From Diplonema papillatum (lineage: Eukaryota > Euglenozoa > Diplonemea > Diplonemida > Diplonemidae): a stretch of 64,000 nucleotides of DNA. This document shows positions 51,106 through 61,186 of the stretch, piece after piece; the first letter of the stretch is position 1, and every line of letters starts with the position of its first letter. The translations under genes were made by a program, and so were the position numbers. Under the pieces are notes generated by a model that worked only from the letters and a program-made list of their open reading frames with translations, ran no database searches and was not told where the DNA came from. The DNA lies in the NCBI GenBank assembly GCA_030068145.1, contig JAPJBO010000150.1, forward strand, positions 62,001 to 126,000. The letters run 5' to 3'.

Positions 51106-51545
51106 GGGTAAGGTGCCTTAGGGGACTAGTCCCAATGTGAAATGTGCCCTTAGGGGACTAGCCCCACTTGGAAATTGTTACTTTGACTTTTGTCAGGGAA
51201 ATGCACATAGCAAATTTTGAGCAAATCTTTGAAATTTGCTCAATCGAACGGCCAAAATCTGGCAAAATCGGCCAAAATCGGCCAATACTGGCCAAAATCC
51301 GAAAAATCCGAAAAATCTGAAAATTTCCGAAAATTTGCGAAGTACACTTCCCTGGCAAAAAGTCCAATGAAATTGGTTGCCCTTCAGGGACTAGTCCCCT
51401 AAGGGCACATTTTCATTGGGAACTACTGGGAAATGCACTTCGCAACTTTTTTGCAAATCCTTACCAGGAATTGTAATGCAAAATAGGGACTAGTCCCCTA
51501 AGGGCACATTTCACATTGGGACTAGTCCCTTAAGGCACTTTTCCC
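51106..51545. mobile_element. 440-bp MITE with 9-bp target duplication (MULE-like)
   Basis: It is flanked by perfect 9-bp direct repeats TTGTTTGTA (51097-51105 and 51546-51554). The terminal inverted repeats are about 58 bp: left GGGTAAGGTGCCTTAGGGGA, right mirror GGGAAAAGTGCCTTAAGGGA, then both CTAGTCCCAATGTGAAATGT and GCCCTTAGGGGACTAG. A 9-bp duplication is characteristic of Mutator-like elements. The interior (51247-51300) carries GGCCAAAATCTGGCAAAATC subrepeats like those of the foldback element at 37533-39672. No coding capacity. Confidence 0.88.
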
Positions 51546-51557
51546 TTGTTTGTACGT

Positions 51558-51614
51558 GCCGGGGGAGGATTAGCCTGCTAGTGAGTGAATATGCTCGTTA
51601 GGCTAATCATCTCC
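51558..51614. repeat. Imperfect hairpin next to the MITE
   Basis: GGGGGAGGATTAGCCTG pairs imperfectly with TTAGGCTAATCATCTCCC about 30 bp later. Not explained by the shared unit modules. Confidence 0.5.
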
Positions 51615-53514
51615 CAAACACGCTGCCAGCGTTCTCTTTCGTGTTTACAATGCATTGTTACTACGAAAAAGACCCAAAAAAGTTGTCTTTGCACACCTGC
51701 CTCGTTGGTCAGAGGACCGGAGACACCTTGCTAGCAAACCGCCGTCCCTTCTCCACCAGCCAGATATACCGGCTTGATGCAATGACTTTCTGGAGGGGAC
51801 TGGTTTGGGTGTGCCAAAAACGGGTTTTATTTTCGCTGAGGCGGGGAACACGTTTTGGTGCCACACTACCGGAAGCAACCTGTCGATGAAAGGCTGGTGC
51901 CCCCGCTACGCACGCTCGATCGGGGCTTCTGAGAGCTACGAGATGCCTTAGGGGGCAGCTGCCACTCACAAGAACGCGTAATATGGTGTGATCCGGTGGC
52001 GTTACTTGGGCGGACAAGGGGTGTACTCGGTCACGGGAAGTACTAAATGCAAAAAAAGTATCGCCAGAAATCGCCATTTTCCCCTATTTTGGGGTAGCAT
52101 GGGGGTGTACTTGGGAAAATACTTGGGAAGTTCACGGGAATTACTAAATGCGGATATATCGCCAGAAATCGTCATTTTCCCCTTTTTGGGGTAGCAAGGG
52201 GGTGTACTTGGGAAGTACTTCGGAAGTTCTTGGTAAATTCATGGGAAGGTAAGTTTTCTACGGATCACACCACAATACAACGGAAACGGAATTGTCTCCG
52301 TAGTTACGCACTTCCAGCTGCACCTGCCGCAGCCGAATCCATGACAGTATGATAACGAAAACAGGGAACGTTTCCGTTGACTCGCTGTCTTAGCCCTGGC
52401 CTAAGGTGGTGCGCAGAGTAGCTTCAGGCGCTCAGACGCCCCTTTCGTATCGATTGGCTGAGCTGGAGCTTCTGCCCACGGATCACCGCGCTGGCAGAGC
52501 TTCGACTGCTCCCGCTGTTTGATACGAAAAAGGTGTCGTGAGCAAATGGGGTGGGGAGGGTGGCGAGCATCGTTTAAATGTTAAGTTAAACGGGCATGCC
52601 TTCGGGGCATTTGAAAGAGGAAGTAGCGATGCTGTCGGAGCAGGAGGAGGCGGGCTGACGTCTTGGAATGGTATGCGTTCAACACACAATGTCCTTTTTG
52701 CAATCGTGTTTCGGTCTATTAAGTCACCGACGCCTCAGGCCGGCCATCATCAGCGCGGAACCTGAGTGCCGGTGGGTAGCGATGTTAGTCTGGTTCTGGG
52801 GTGGGGCCGACATTGCTAAATGTCGAGGGAGGGGAGAGCATTGTTTTGGAGGTATTTGGAAAAGGAACTAGCGATGCTGTGGAGTAAGAACGGGGGTTTG
52901 TTAGACCACGCACGACGCACTTGCTACAAAGTTTTTCATATGTCATGTTCATAACATCAACACAACGAGTACTACCATCGGGTTTCACTGTATTCACGTG
53001 TGATTCCATGTTTTCAGCTGTTTTGCGAAGTCACAGTTGTGAACCTCATAACAAGTGGAACGTATGTGTCTAGCATCCGTCTTTTCACATGCGCTGTGTT
53101 GCGGTCCTTTTTCCTCACGGACAGGCATAGGCGGTAATCCAGTGGAGTACATGAGTGTCCACCGACAGGGCAACGATGTGAGTCTGGCTTGGCCAGGACT
53201 ACCCATGCTTCGAGAGCACGGCAAATTCCTGCAGCGATTGCATCGTCCTTGGCTGATGACATCTGCCCCTCAGCAAGGACGGTATCGGTTGCAGGTCGTC
53301 GCGTTAGCGGATTCGCGTTGTTGGTTGGTGTTACCGTTTGACGTGAGCGCCGTGATGAGATACTTTTGGCAGCGGAACCCCGCAGCTCTCGTTTCGTGGA
53401 CAGGGGCAGGGTTGGTTCGTTCAACTTGACGTCCGAAGCTGGAGCTAGACGAGCAGGTGTCACGAGTTAGTTTGCAGTGAGTTGAATGTTGCTGTGTTGT
53501 TTCTTTAAATAATT

Positions 53515-53815
53515 TTTTACATAAGCGCCAGCTTGAAAGGAAATGCTCGACGATGCTGCCCGACAAAGAACAGAAGGGATCCCAAGTGCTGTAACTACCG
53601 AACCACGTGTTGAACGGACGTGAGGTCATGCGGGTCTACCCCTACACGACAAATCACACAAACACAACAGGTCAAAGTCCTCAGTGAGAAAACAACACAC
53701 GGTGGTGTAAGCGAAGAACAAATCAGATTGTGTTTGTATTGTATTTGCCCCTTACCTCTATATTTCCCCCCTTCCATTCGGAGTCGAAGCAGCTACGTCG
53801 AGTATTTTCCACTTG
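53515..53815 (-). repeat. ~300-bp segment inverted relative to unit 3
   Basis: Reverse complement of 43100-43400 with only small differences, sitting between module B and the CTTCACATG segment. Confidence 0.9.
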
Positions 53816-53944
53816 CTTCGCAGTACCCGCGCTGAGAATATATGTGTTGGCGCGCGAGGAGTGTTGCGTTCCACATGCTGTGCGCTGTGTGTGATAGCGG
53901 CGAGGGTGGAAAGTGCTGTGTGCACACATCCTTTGTTCGTGATG

Positions 53945-54135
53945 GCGAGATTGAAAGAGCTGCTTCACATGCCCCATCTGTGATGGCAAGACTGAAGAAT
54001 GCTGCTTCACATGCCCCATCTGTGATGGCAAGACTGAAGAATGCTGCTTCACATGCCCCATCTGTGATGGCAAGACTGAAGAATGCTGCTTCACATGCCC
54101 CATCTGTGATGGCAAGACTGAAGAATGCTGCTTCA
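53945..54135. repeat. 42-bp tandem repeat, ~4.5 copies, unit 4 only
   Basis: Units contain TGATGGCAAGACTGAAGAAT and GCTGCTTCACATGCCCCATC. Units 1 to 3 have only one or two diverged copies of this sequence (for example 18108-18160, 42800-42845). The amplification is private to unit 4. Confidence 0.9.
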
Positions 54136-54244
54136 CACGTGTTGTAGGTGACATGCCCTAGCGAGCGCGAATGATACGCAAACGCGTCTATGGTTCCCGT
54201 GTTTCGGCTGAGCCAATTCATCCGCTGCCCGATCGAATGCTGTC

Positions 54245-54323
54245 GAGAATGCAAAGAATCTGTGGCGATAATCTGCATCGCCGGCGTCGCGGTTATCTCT
54301 TCGCACGTGATGTGTCAGTTTTG
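54245..54323 (+). repeat. Shortened copy of the 6203-6335 repeat
   Basis: GAATGCAAAGAATCTGTGGC, then TCGCGGTTATCTCTTCGCAC and GATGTGTCAG. A fragment of the sequence recurs at 54384-54413. Confidence 0.6.
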
Positions 54324-55796
54324 TAGATATAATCGAGCGAAAATCGAGCGGTCTCCAGTGATCGCCGCGGAATCGTTTGGGTAAAGAATCTGTGGCGAGA
54401 ATCTGCATCTAATCGCGTAATCGAGCAGGTCCAGGGGGGTAGTGAATTGGCTCAGTTTCGACCTGTTCAGTCATGGAGGAAGCTTTCAAAGCGCGCAATG
54501 TACCCAGACTGCTATGGCGCCACTTTAGAGGTACATCTCACGAACTGCACAAAGCCGTTTCCTACCGTACTCTGTACGTCGGTACGTATGTACAAGTGAA
54601 CCCAGGTCCACAGGATTATGGACATGATCTTATGTCAAGAATGTTGTCAGAGTCCTTGGAAGGTTTCGTTCCACACCTCTTCACAGCAGCACACTTTGCG
54701 TGTTTTCTTCTGACGTGTTTTCACACAAGAAGCGCGGTGTCTAAACACCGGCTCGGTTTGCATCTCACTTTTCTCGACATATACGGAGCCATGTCCCTCT
54801 ATGGATTGCGCTCCCCCGGTCGAAAAAGGGGGTAAAATAGCTGCAGGAAGTAACAAACTCGCCGGCTACATCTCTCCTCCCTTCTGATCTGAACATCAGT
54901 CATCACAGGGGGTAAGGTTTTTAGTCGCGGCGCAAACGGCTACGGCGACTGCTGGACTTTTACGGAAGGTTCCGTGTGGCGTCTTATCGCAAGGTGATCG
55001 TACCACGTGGCTTCGGATGATTCTGGATGCAAACATCTGGAATGGTGCAAGGCTTTTGCATCTCCTTTAAAAAAAGAAACCCGAAACGGCTGAGTGGTTG
55101 ACAAGACACAGACGCTATGCAACGAGAGTACGTTTGAAGCGGGGAACGAACTCCGCACTCGTGACATAGCTAACTAATCAGAGACGTGAACTCGTCTCGA
55201 AAACATCGAATGGCGGCAATTGATTAAATCGAGAGAGGCGTCGATTAACTTGAGTGTGGGTAAGCAACCAAAGAAAATGCTCATTGTACGTTTCATTTCG
55301 CATTTTGCTGTTCTGTGGAAAAAGTGCACGGAGGTACTGCCTGTACGCAGTTCGAAAGATGCTTGGGGCGAACCACAAAGTGGGTCTAATTGGGCTGAAA
55401 ACTTCCACCACACGACAACCTCTGGTCTGGCGAAAGAGTGGTGGCTAGTTTCAGTTTCGTGGGCTACAAAAAAAAGGTATGTCCTCCTCCGTACTGCACT
55501 GATGGCGGCAACCTCGAGTGTTTCCTACAAAGCAGACGAAGCAGGTGCCTATTAAACGGAGAGTTGAAATTTGAACTACAACGGAAATGTGGCGAGAGGA
55601 AGGAGGAAAAACGACGGAAATGAATGGGAAGGAGTGGGGGTCTCGTGGTTGAAAGCGGAGTAGTAATAGTGTCGACCTGACGTGACGTAACCGGAGACAG
55701 CAGGTGGACTCCAACAATACGGTCGGTGTTCGGACTTCGAGTGACTGGAGTGAAAAGGGAGTTAATCCTTCTTCTCACGCAGCTTGCAGTGTGCCT

Positions 55797-58700
55797 CTAG
55801 AACTGGAAGGTCTCAACGTGTAGTGGGAGGTGGAAATGAGAAGATTTGGCTTCAGCTACTGCAGTCATGATCAACGGGGCAGGGCCGCAGATGGCAACAG
55901 CAGAATGCCTGTCTGCATACGTCAGAATGAGCTCCTTGAAGTCAGGACGGCCATGGTCAATGGTCAGGCGCGAGGACGAGATGTCGGCTTCGTTCAGCGA
56001 CTGGTGCCCTGTGTACGAGATGGCGATGCGGAGGTTCGTAAACTTGGCCAACAGAGCTTCGATGTCCTCCAAAAGAAACAGAATGGTGCTAGGGTCCCGC
56101 ACAGACCACGACAGCAACGCACTCTGCGCAGGGGCCATGTACGCTGCGATCCCAAGCATCGGCGTGATCCCGATGCCGCCGCATATCAAGACCAGCTTGT
56201 CGTGCTTTGTCATATCGAACTGCAGATTTCCGTACGGGCCCTCCAACCTCGCGAACAACTTCTCTGCCCCATCGACTGACAACCTGCTCAATCTGTCAGT
56301 CCATGTATGCCTCCCCATGTTTTTGACGTAAAACACAGCCTTCCCAGAGTCGTGATGCGAGACAACAGAAAACGGATGTGCCTCGGAAAACCCAACTTCA
56401 CCGATGCTGATGTACATATAACTGCCGGGGCCCCACCTTCGGCCGCAGGTTTCCATCACCAGTTTCGTGACTGCACCGGAGTAAGACACGGTAACGGGGT
56501 ACGTAAACGCCTTCTGGTACGTACGAACGGCGAAGTCCAAGCATAGAATTGTCAAAGGCACGCTGTTGATGAGGTAAGGTCTCCAGCCCCCACTGATGTG
56601 CATGATGGAAAACGTGACCGTCACAATGCTGAGCGCCACGTGAGACACCACAAACACAGAGTAAAACTTCCTTCGGAAGATCGGGGCTCCGAGCGCAACG
56701 AGAATGGTGTAGGCCACCCACGAGAAGAACCCGTACAATGGATACACTGTAGTCTGCCCGTCGGTGGTACCGCCTGTGTGGAGTTCCTTGTCGAACAACA
56801 CTTTGGCCGTCTGCGGCTCGCCTTCGAATTCGGCGTACATCACAATAGCATGAAGACTCACAAAGACCCACCCGAAGAGTCCGATCCAACGGTGCCACAC
56901 CAGCGTTCGCTCATGAGGGATGGCCATCAGCCAAAGACAAGGCGAGAGAACCTTTGCTCGCAAGAGGAAAGCAAGTGCAATACAATGCTGTGCAGGGCCT
57001 GCGAAAACTACGCTGACTTGCGCTACTCGACCGCTGTAGTGACGGGCATCGCCTACAGCAATAACGACAAAGGCAGCCGTGATGAAAACGATCGACAATG
57101 CAGAGCCGAGGTGACCCTGCTGGAACACGTATCCGATAGACGGGCGTGCGAGAATCAGTGCACCGGACGCCAACCCGAGGAAGACGAGGAGGCACAACGA
57201 TAATACGATATGCCACCTTGTTTCTCCTCCAGAAGCGGTGATTGTCAGCGAGCCGCTAACGACATCATAAGCGATGGAACCAAACGAATCGTGCCAGTCC
57301 ACAGGGGAAGAAGCACCGGAGGAAGGTCCCGTCGCATAGATGAAGTTCACGAATTCTTTGAAGATGACTGAGTCTCGTTCAGCATCTCCAGTGTCAAGCA
57401 GCCGCGAGAACGTGACAGACCACATCGAATCTTGAACCTTGTATTCCTCGATACGGATGTCTTGCGAGGCATCGGCAGGACATGCAGTCGTTTGAGTACA
57501 AAACCAGTCACTGCAGTATACTGTGCCGGCATCTTCCCAGCACATCCAGGCATCTGCGGGTACCATCAGTCCGTCGTCGTTCAATCCAAGCGAGCAATAC
57601 GTCCCCGCAGTGCACTCAAACGTGAACCTCACGCTCGTGTACTCCTCTTCTCGCAAAGGGACACCCTCCCTCCTGTTCGTCGACTCTGAAAAGAACTCGA
57701 TGCCCAATTTGAATGAGCTGTCCACTGTAATCAGTCCATGTTCCGCAGGAGTTCTGACGAGGTCCGGTGCAGCTGATTGAGACTGCGGTGGCTCCGGAAA
57801 GACGATGGTACCCTGTATCCAATCAGCGACTGCAAAGCCTTCGCTGCTGTGCTTCCTGAAGCGGCCGTCTGTCACATCGCCGATGGCCCAAAGGATAGAC
57901 TGCGTGTCATCCCGTACGAAGCTCAGGTCATCACCATCGCTTGTATCCCATGCCCGGGATAACTGCATCCACCAACCGCCGTTGGTCGTTCCTCCAGCCG
58001 AAAGCACCGTGACATCTTGCTTGTCATCCACAGTGGGCGCGGTTAGCTTCCCGCCAACGTGTCCGTCCTCACACGATGCAACCACGTCTGCATAATAGCA
58101 AACAATGGTGTCAGAGTGTGTTTTCGTTTCTCCGATACCAATTGCACAGTAGTGTCCTTCGGAGCACGTCATGTTGATGATCAGCGAACTGAGAGTCACT
58201 TCCCAAGTAACACTGAACTCGTCGTTGAAGGCGAAGAACGGGTCCAACTGCGGTGGCTCCGGCCAGACAATGGTACCCTGTCCCCAATCGGCGACAGCAA
58301 AGCCTTCGCTGCTGTGCTTCCTGAAGCGGCCGTCTGTCACATCGCCGATGGCCCAAAGGATAGACTGCGTGCCATCCCGTACGAAGCTCAGGTCATCACC
58401 ATCGCTTGTATCCCACGGTCGGGATAACTGCAGCCACCAGCCGCCGTTGACAATCCCTCCGGCCGAAAGCACCGTGACATCTTGCTTGGCATCCACAGTG
58501 GGCGCGGTTAACTTCGCGCCAACGTGTCCGTCCTCACACGATGCAACCACGTCTGCCGCATAGTAGCAGATGATTGTGTCGGAGTGCGTTTTCGTTTCCC
58601 CGATACCGATTGCGCAGTAGTGTCCTTCGGAACACGTCATGTTGATGATCAACAAACTGGGAGTCACGTCCCAAGTAACACTGAACTCGTCGTTGAAGGC

Positions 58701-59180
58701 GAAGTACGGGGCCCACTGCACAACGTGTCTGCCTTCGCTGCTGTGTTTTCGCAATGAGTCGTTGACGACAGTACCAAGAGCCCATATGATGGACTGCGGC
58801 GCGTTCGTCACAATTGCACGGTCTTCGTCGTCGCCTGTGATCAGTGCCCTCGTGAACTGAATCCACCAAACATCGCCCGTGCCTTCAGAGTCAACGACTG
58901 TGACGTCTTGTACCGTATCTTCGGTCGGTCGCGTTGAGACACTGCCGACGTGCTCGTCTTTGCACACGGCCACCTCGTTCAAGAAGTAGCATGTGATCGT
59001 ATCCGAGTTAGCCTTCGAGGCCCCGAATCCAATCGCGCAGTATCCGTCAGCCGCGCATGTCATGTTGAAAGCAACGACATCGCCGCCAAGCTCCCACGTA
59101 ATGTCAAACTCAGGTGAGAACCTCAAATTACCGGCTCGCGCGGCCGCCAGTGTGCTGAGCACGCCCAACAGGCGGTACAT
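55797..59180 (-). CDS. Multi-DOMON ferric-reductase/NOX-type membrane oxidoreductase, copy 4
   Basis: 1,127 residues from ATG 59178-59180. The in-frame ATG at 59453 would add 91 residues coded partly by the minisatellite, so I do not use it. Domain layout is that of copy 1. Differences: one alanine codon is missing in the third DOMON (CYYADVVAS for CYYAADVVAS, near 58090); the FAD region is IGEVGFSEAHPF as in copy 2; the C-terminus reads DRHSAVAICG and ends VETFQF where the others end VETFEF. A cysteine replaces aspartate in METCGRRWGPG (others METGDRKWGPG or IETGDRKWGPG). Haem histidine pairs, HPFSVVS, GGIGITP and CGPAPL are all intact. Probably functional. Confidence 0.92.
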   Translation of the reverse strand: MYRLLGVLSTLAAARAGNLRFSPEFDITWELGGDVVAFNMTCAADGYCAIGFGASKANSDTITCYFLNEVAVCKDEHVGSVSTRPTEDTVQDVTVVDSEGTGDVWWIQFTRALITGDDEDRAIVTNAPQSIIWALGTVVNDSLRKHSSEGRHVVQWAPYFAFNDEFSVTWDVTPSLLIINMTCSEGHYCAIGIGETKTHSDTIICYYAADVVASCEDGHVGAKLTAPTVDAKQDVTVLSAGGIVNGGWWLQLSRPWDTSDGDDLSFVRDGTQSILWAIGDVTDGRFRKHSSEGFAVADWGQGTIVWPEPPQLDPFFAFNDEFSVTWEVTLSSLIINMTCSEGHYCAIGIGETKTHSDTIVCYYADVVASCEDGHVGGKLTAPTVDDKQDVTVLSAGGTTNGGWWMQLSRAWDTSDGDDLSFVRDDTQSILWAIGDVTDGRFRKHSSEGFAVADWIQGTIVFPEPPQSQSAAPDLVRTPAEHGLITVDSSFKLGIEFFSESTNRREGVPLREEEYTSVRFTFECTAGTYCSLGLNDDGLMVPADAWMCWEDAGTVYCSDWFCTQTTACPADASQDIRIEEYKVQDSMWSVTFSRLLDTGDAERDSVIFKEFVNFIYATGPSSGASSPVDWHDSFGSIAYDVVSGSLTITASGGETRWHIVLSLCLLVFLGLASGALILARPSIGYVFQQGHLGSALSIVFITAAFVVIAVGDARHYSGRVAQVSVVFAGPAQHCIALAFLLRAKVLSPCLWLMAIPHERTLVWHRWIGLFGWVFVSLHAIVMYAEFEGEPQTAKVLFDKELHTGGTTDGQTTVYPLYGFFSWVAYTILVALGAPIFRRKFYSVFVVSHVALSIVTVTFSIMHISGGWRPYLINSVPLTILCLDFAVRTYQKAFTYPVTVSYSGAVTKLVMETCGRRWGPGSYMYISIGEVGFSEAHPFSVVSHHDSGKAVFYVKNMGRHTWTDRLSRLSVDGAEKLFARLEGPYGNLQFDMTKHDKLVLICGGIGITPMLGIAAYMAPAQSALLSWSVRDPSTILFLLEDIEALLAKFTNLRIAISYTGHQSLNEADISSSRLTIDHGRPDFKELILTYADRHSAVAICGPAPLIMTAVAEAKSSHFHLPLHVETFQF

Positions 59181-59220
59181 GTAGTGCGGGAGATTTTTGT
59201 CTTCTTCTTGAGTTTTTTTG

Positions 59221-59242
59221 GGAAAGCAACTGTGTGGATGTG
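59221..59242 (-). promoter_or_regulatory. Conserved upstream box of reductase copy 4
   Basis: AAGCAACTGTGTGGATGTG, identical to the copy 1 box, 41 bp from the ATG. Upstream homology to the other copies ends just beyond it. Confidence 0.5.
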
Positions 59243-59369
59243 TGGGCTTGAAAACAAAGTGATTTTGCGACAACCAATTGCTGCTCCCTTGGAGACAGCA
59301 TGTGTTACAGCGAAAAAGAACGATGGCAGCAGCTTTACCAGAACACATGCAGGCTAAATCGCGTAAGTA

Positions 59370-61090
59370 GTTGTTCGCGTACACTATCGTGTGTTCTTCG
59401 CGTACACCATCGTGTGTTCTTCGCTTACACCATCGTGTGTTCTTCGCGTACACTATCGTGTGTTCTTCGCGTACACCATCGTGTGTTCTTCGCTTACACC
59501 ATCGTGTGTTCTTCGCTTACACCATCGTGTGTTCTTCGCTTACACCATCGTGTGTTCTTCGCTTACACCATCGCTGACACCATCGTGTGTTCTTCGCTTA
59601 CACCATCGCGTACACCATCGTGTGTTCTTCGCGTACACTATCGTGTGTTCTTCGCGTACACCATCGTGTGTTCTCGCTTACACCATCGCTGACACCATCG
59701 TGTGTTCTTCGCTTACACCATCGTGTGTTCTTCGCGTACACCATCGTGTGTTCTTCGCGTACACCATCGTGTGTTCTTCGCTTACACCATCGTGTGTTCT
59801 TCGCTTACACCATCGTGTGTTCTTCGCTTACACCATCGTGTGTTCTTCGCTTACACCATCGCTGACACCATCGTGTGTTCTTCGCTTACACCATCGCGTA
59901 CACCATCGTGTGTTCTTCGCGTACACTATCGTGTGTTCTTCGCGTACACCATCGTGTGTTCTCGCTTACACCATCGCGTACACCATCGTGTGTTCTTCGC
60001 GTACACTATCGTGTGTTCTTCGCGTACACCATCGTGTGTTCTCGCTTACACCATCGCTGACACCATCGTGTGTTCTTCGCTTACACCATCGTGTGTTCTT
60101 CGCGTACACTATCGTGTGTTCTTCGCGTACACCATCGTGTGTTCTTCGCTTACACCATCGTGTGTTCTTCGCTTACACCATCGTGTGTTCTTCGCTTACA
60201 CCATCGTGTGTTCTTCGCTTACACCATCGCTGACACCATCGTGTGTTCTTCGCTTACACCATCGCGTACACCATCGTGTGTTCTTCGCGTACACTATCGT
60301 GTGTTCTTCGCGTACACCATCGTGTGTTCTCGCTTACACCATCGCTACACCATCGTGTGTTCTTCGCGTACACTATCGTGTGTTCTTCGCTTACACCATC
60401 GCGTACACCATCGTGTGTTCTTCGCTTACACCATCGTGTGTTCTTCGCTTACACCATCGTGTGTTCTTCGCTTACACCATCGTGTGTTCTTCGCTTACAC
60501 CATCGTGTGTTCTTCGCTTACACCATCGTGTGTTCTTCGCTTACACCATCGTGTGTTCTTCGCTTACACCATCGTGTGTTCTTCGCGTACACCATCGTGT
60601 GTTCTTCGCTTACACCATCGTGTGTTCTTCGCTTACACCATCGTGTGTTCTTCGCTTACACCATCGCTGACACCATCGTGTGTTCTTCGCTTACACCATC
60701 GCGTACACCATCGTGTGTTCTTCGCGTACACTATCGTGTGTTCTTCGCGTACACCATCGTGTGTTCTTCGCTTACACCATCGCTGACACCATCGTGTGTT
60801 CTTCGCGTACACTATCGTGTGTTCTTCGCTTACACCATCGCGTACACCATCGTGTGTTCTTCGCGTACACCATCGTGTGTTCTTCGCGTACACCATCGTG
60901 TGTTCTTCGCTTACACCATCGTGTGTTCTTCGCTTACACCATCGTGTGTTCTTCGCTTACACCATCGTGTGTTCTTCGCTTACACCATCGTGTGTTCTTC
61001 GCTTACACCATCGTGTGTTCTTCGCTTACACCATCGTGTGTTCTTCGCTTACACCATCGTGTGTTCTTCGCGTACACCATCGTATGTTAT
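59370..61090. repeat. 23-bp minisatellite (~75 units) upstream of reductase copy 4
   Basis: Units of CGTGTGTTCTTCGC plus TTACACCAT or GTACACCAT/GTACACTAT. Short variants CGCTGACACCAT and CGCGTACACCAT are interspersed in recurring blocks (starting near 59572, 59860, 60227, 60664), giving a partial higher-order pattern. It begins about 190 bp upstream of the copy 4 start codon and ends just before a unit 3-like segment and the 28S sequence. Long frames across it are repeat artefacts. Confidence 0.97.
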
Positions 61091-61186
61091 TTTCTCATGA
61101 CCTCACGTCCGTTCAACACGTGCTTCGGTAGTTACAGTACTTCGGGTCCCTTCAGATTTTTGTCTGGCGGCGTCGTCGATGGGTCA
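61091..61186 (+). repeat. Segment shared with 43285-43375 and 53540-53635
   Basis: CATGACCTCACGTCCGTTCA, then GTAGTTACAG and GGCGTCGTCGATG. In units 3 and 4 the same sequence follows the single-copy relative of the minisatellite unit, so array plus flank come from one source segment. It is joined directly to 28S sequence. Confidence 0.85.

Larger units (their letters stand above)
50770..59242. repeat. Reductase-array unit 4
   Basis: Modules: D 50770-51034, C 52405-52640, B 53010-53470, inverted ~300-bp segment 53515-53815, amplified 42-bp repeat 53945-54135, A 55078-55796, reductase gene 55797-59180. A 440-bp MITE lies at 51106-51545. This is the most compact unit. Confidence 0.85.

Noticed and set aside
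54560-54620. VQVNPGP in a short frame of unit 4, resembling a LINE 2A-like start
   Set aside because: The preceding residues do not fit the consensus, the frame has no other LINE features, and the same module in unit 3 does not keep it.
59181-59453. 91-residue N-terminal extension of reductase copy 4
   Set aside because: Partly encoded by the minisatellite and absent from the other copies. The conserved MYRLLG signal peptide marks the true start at 59180.
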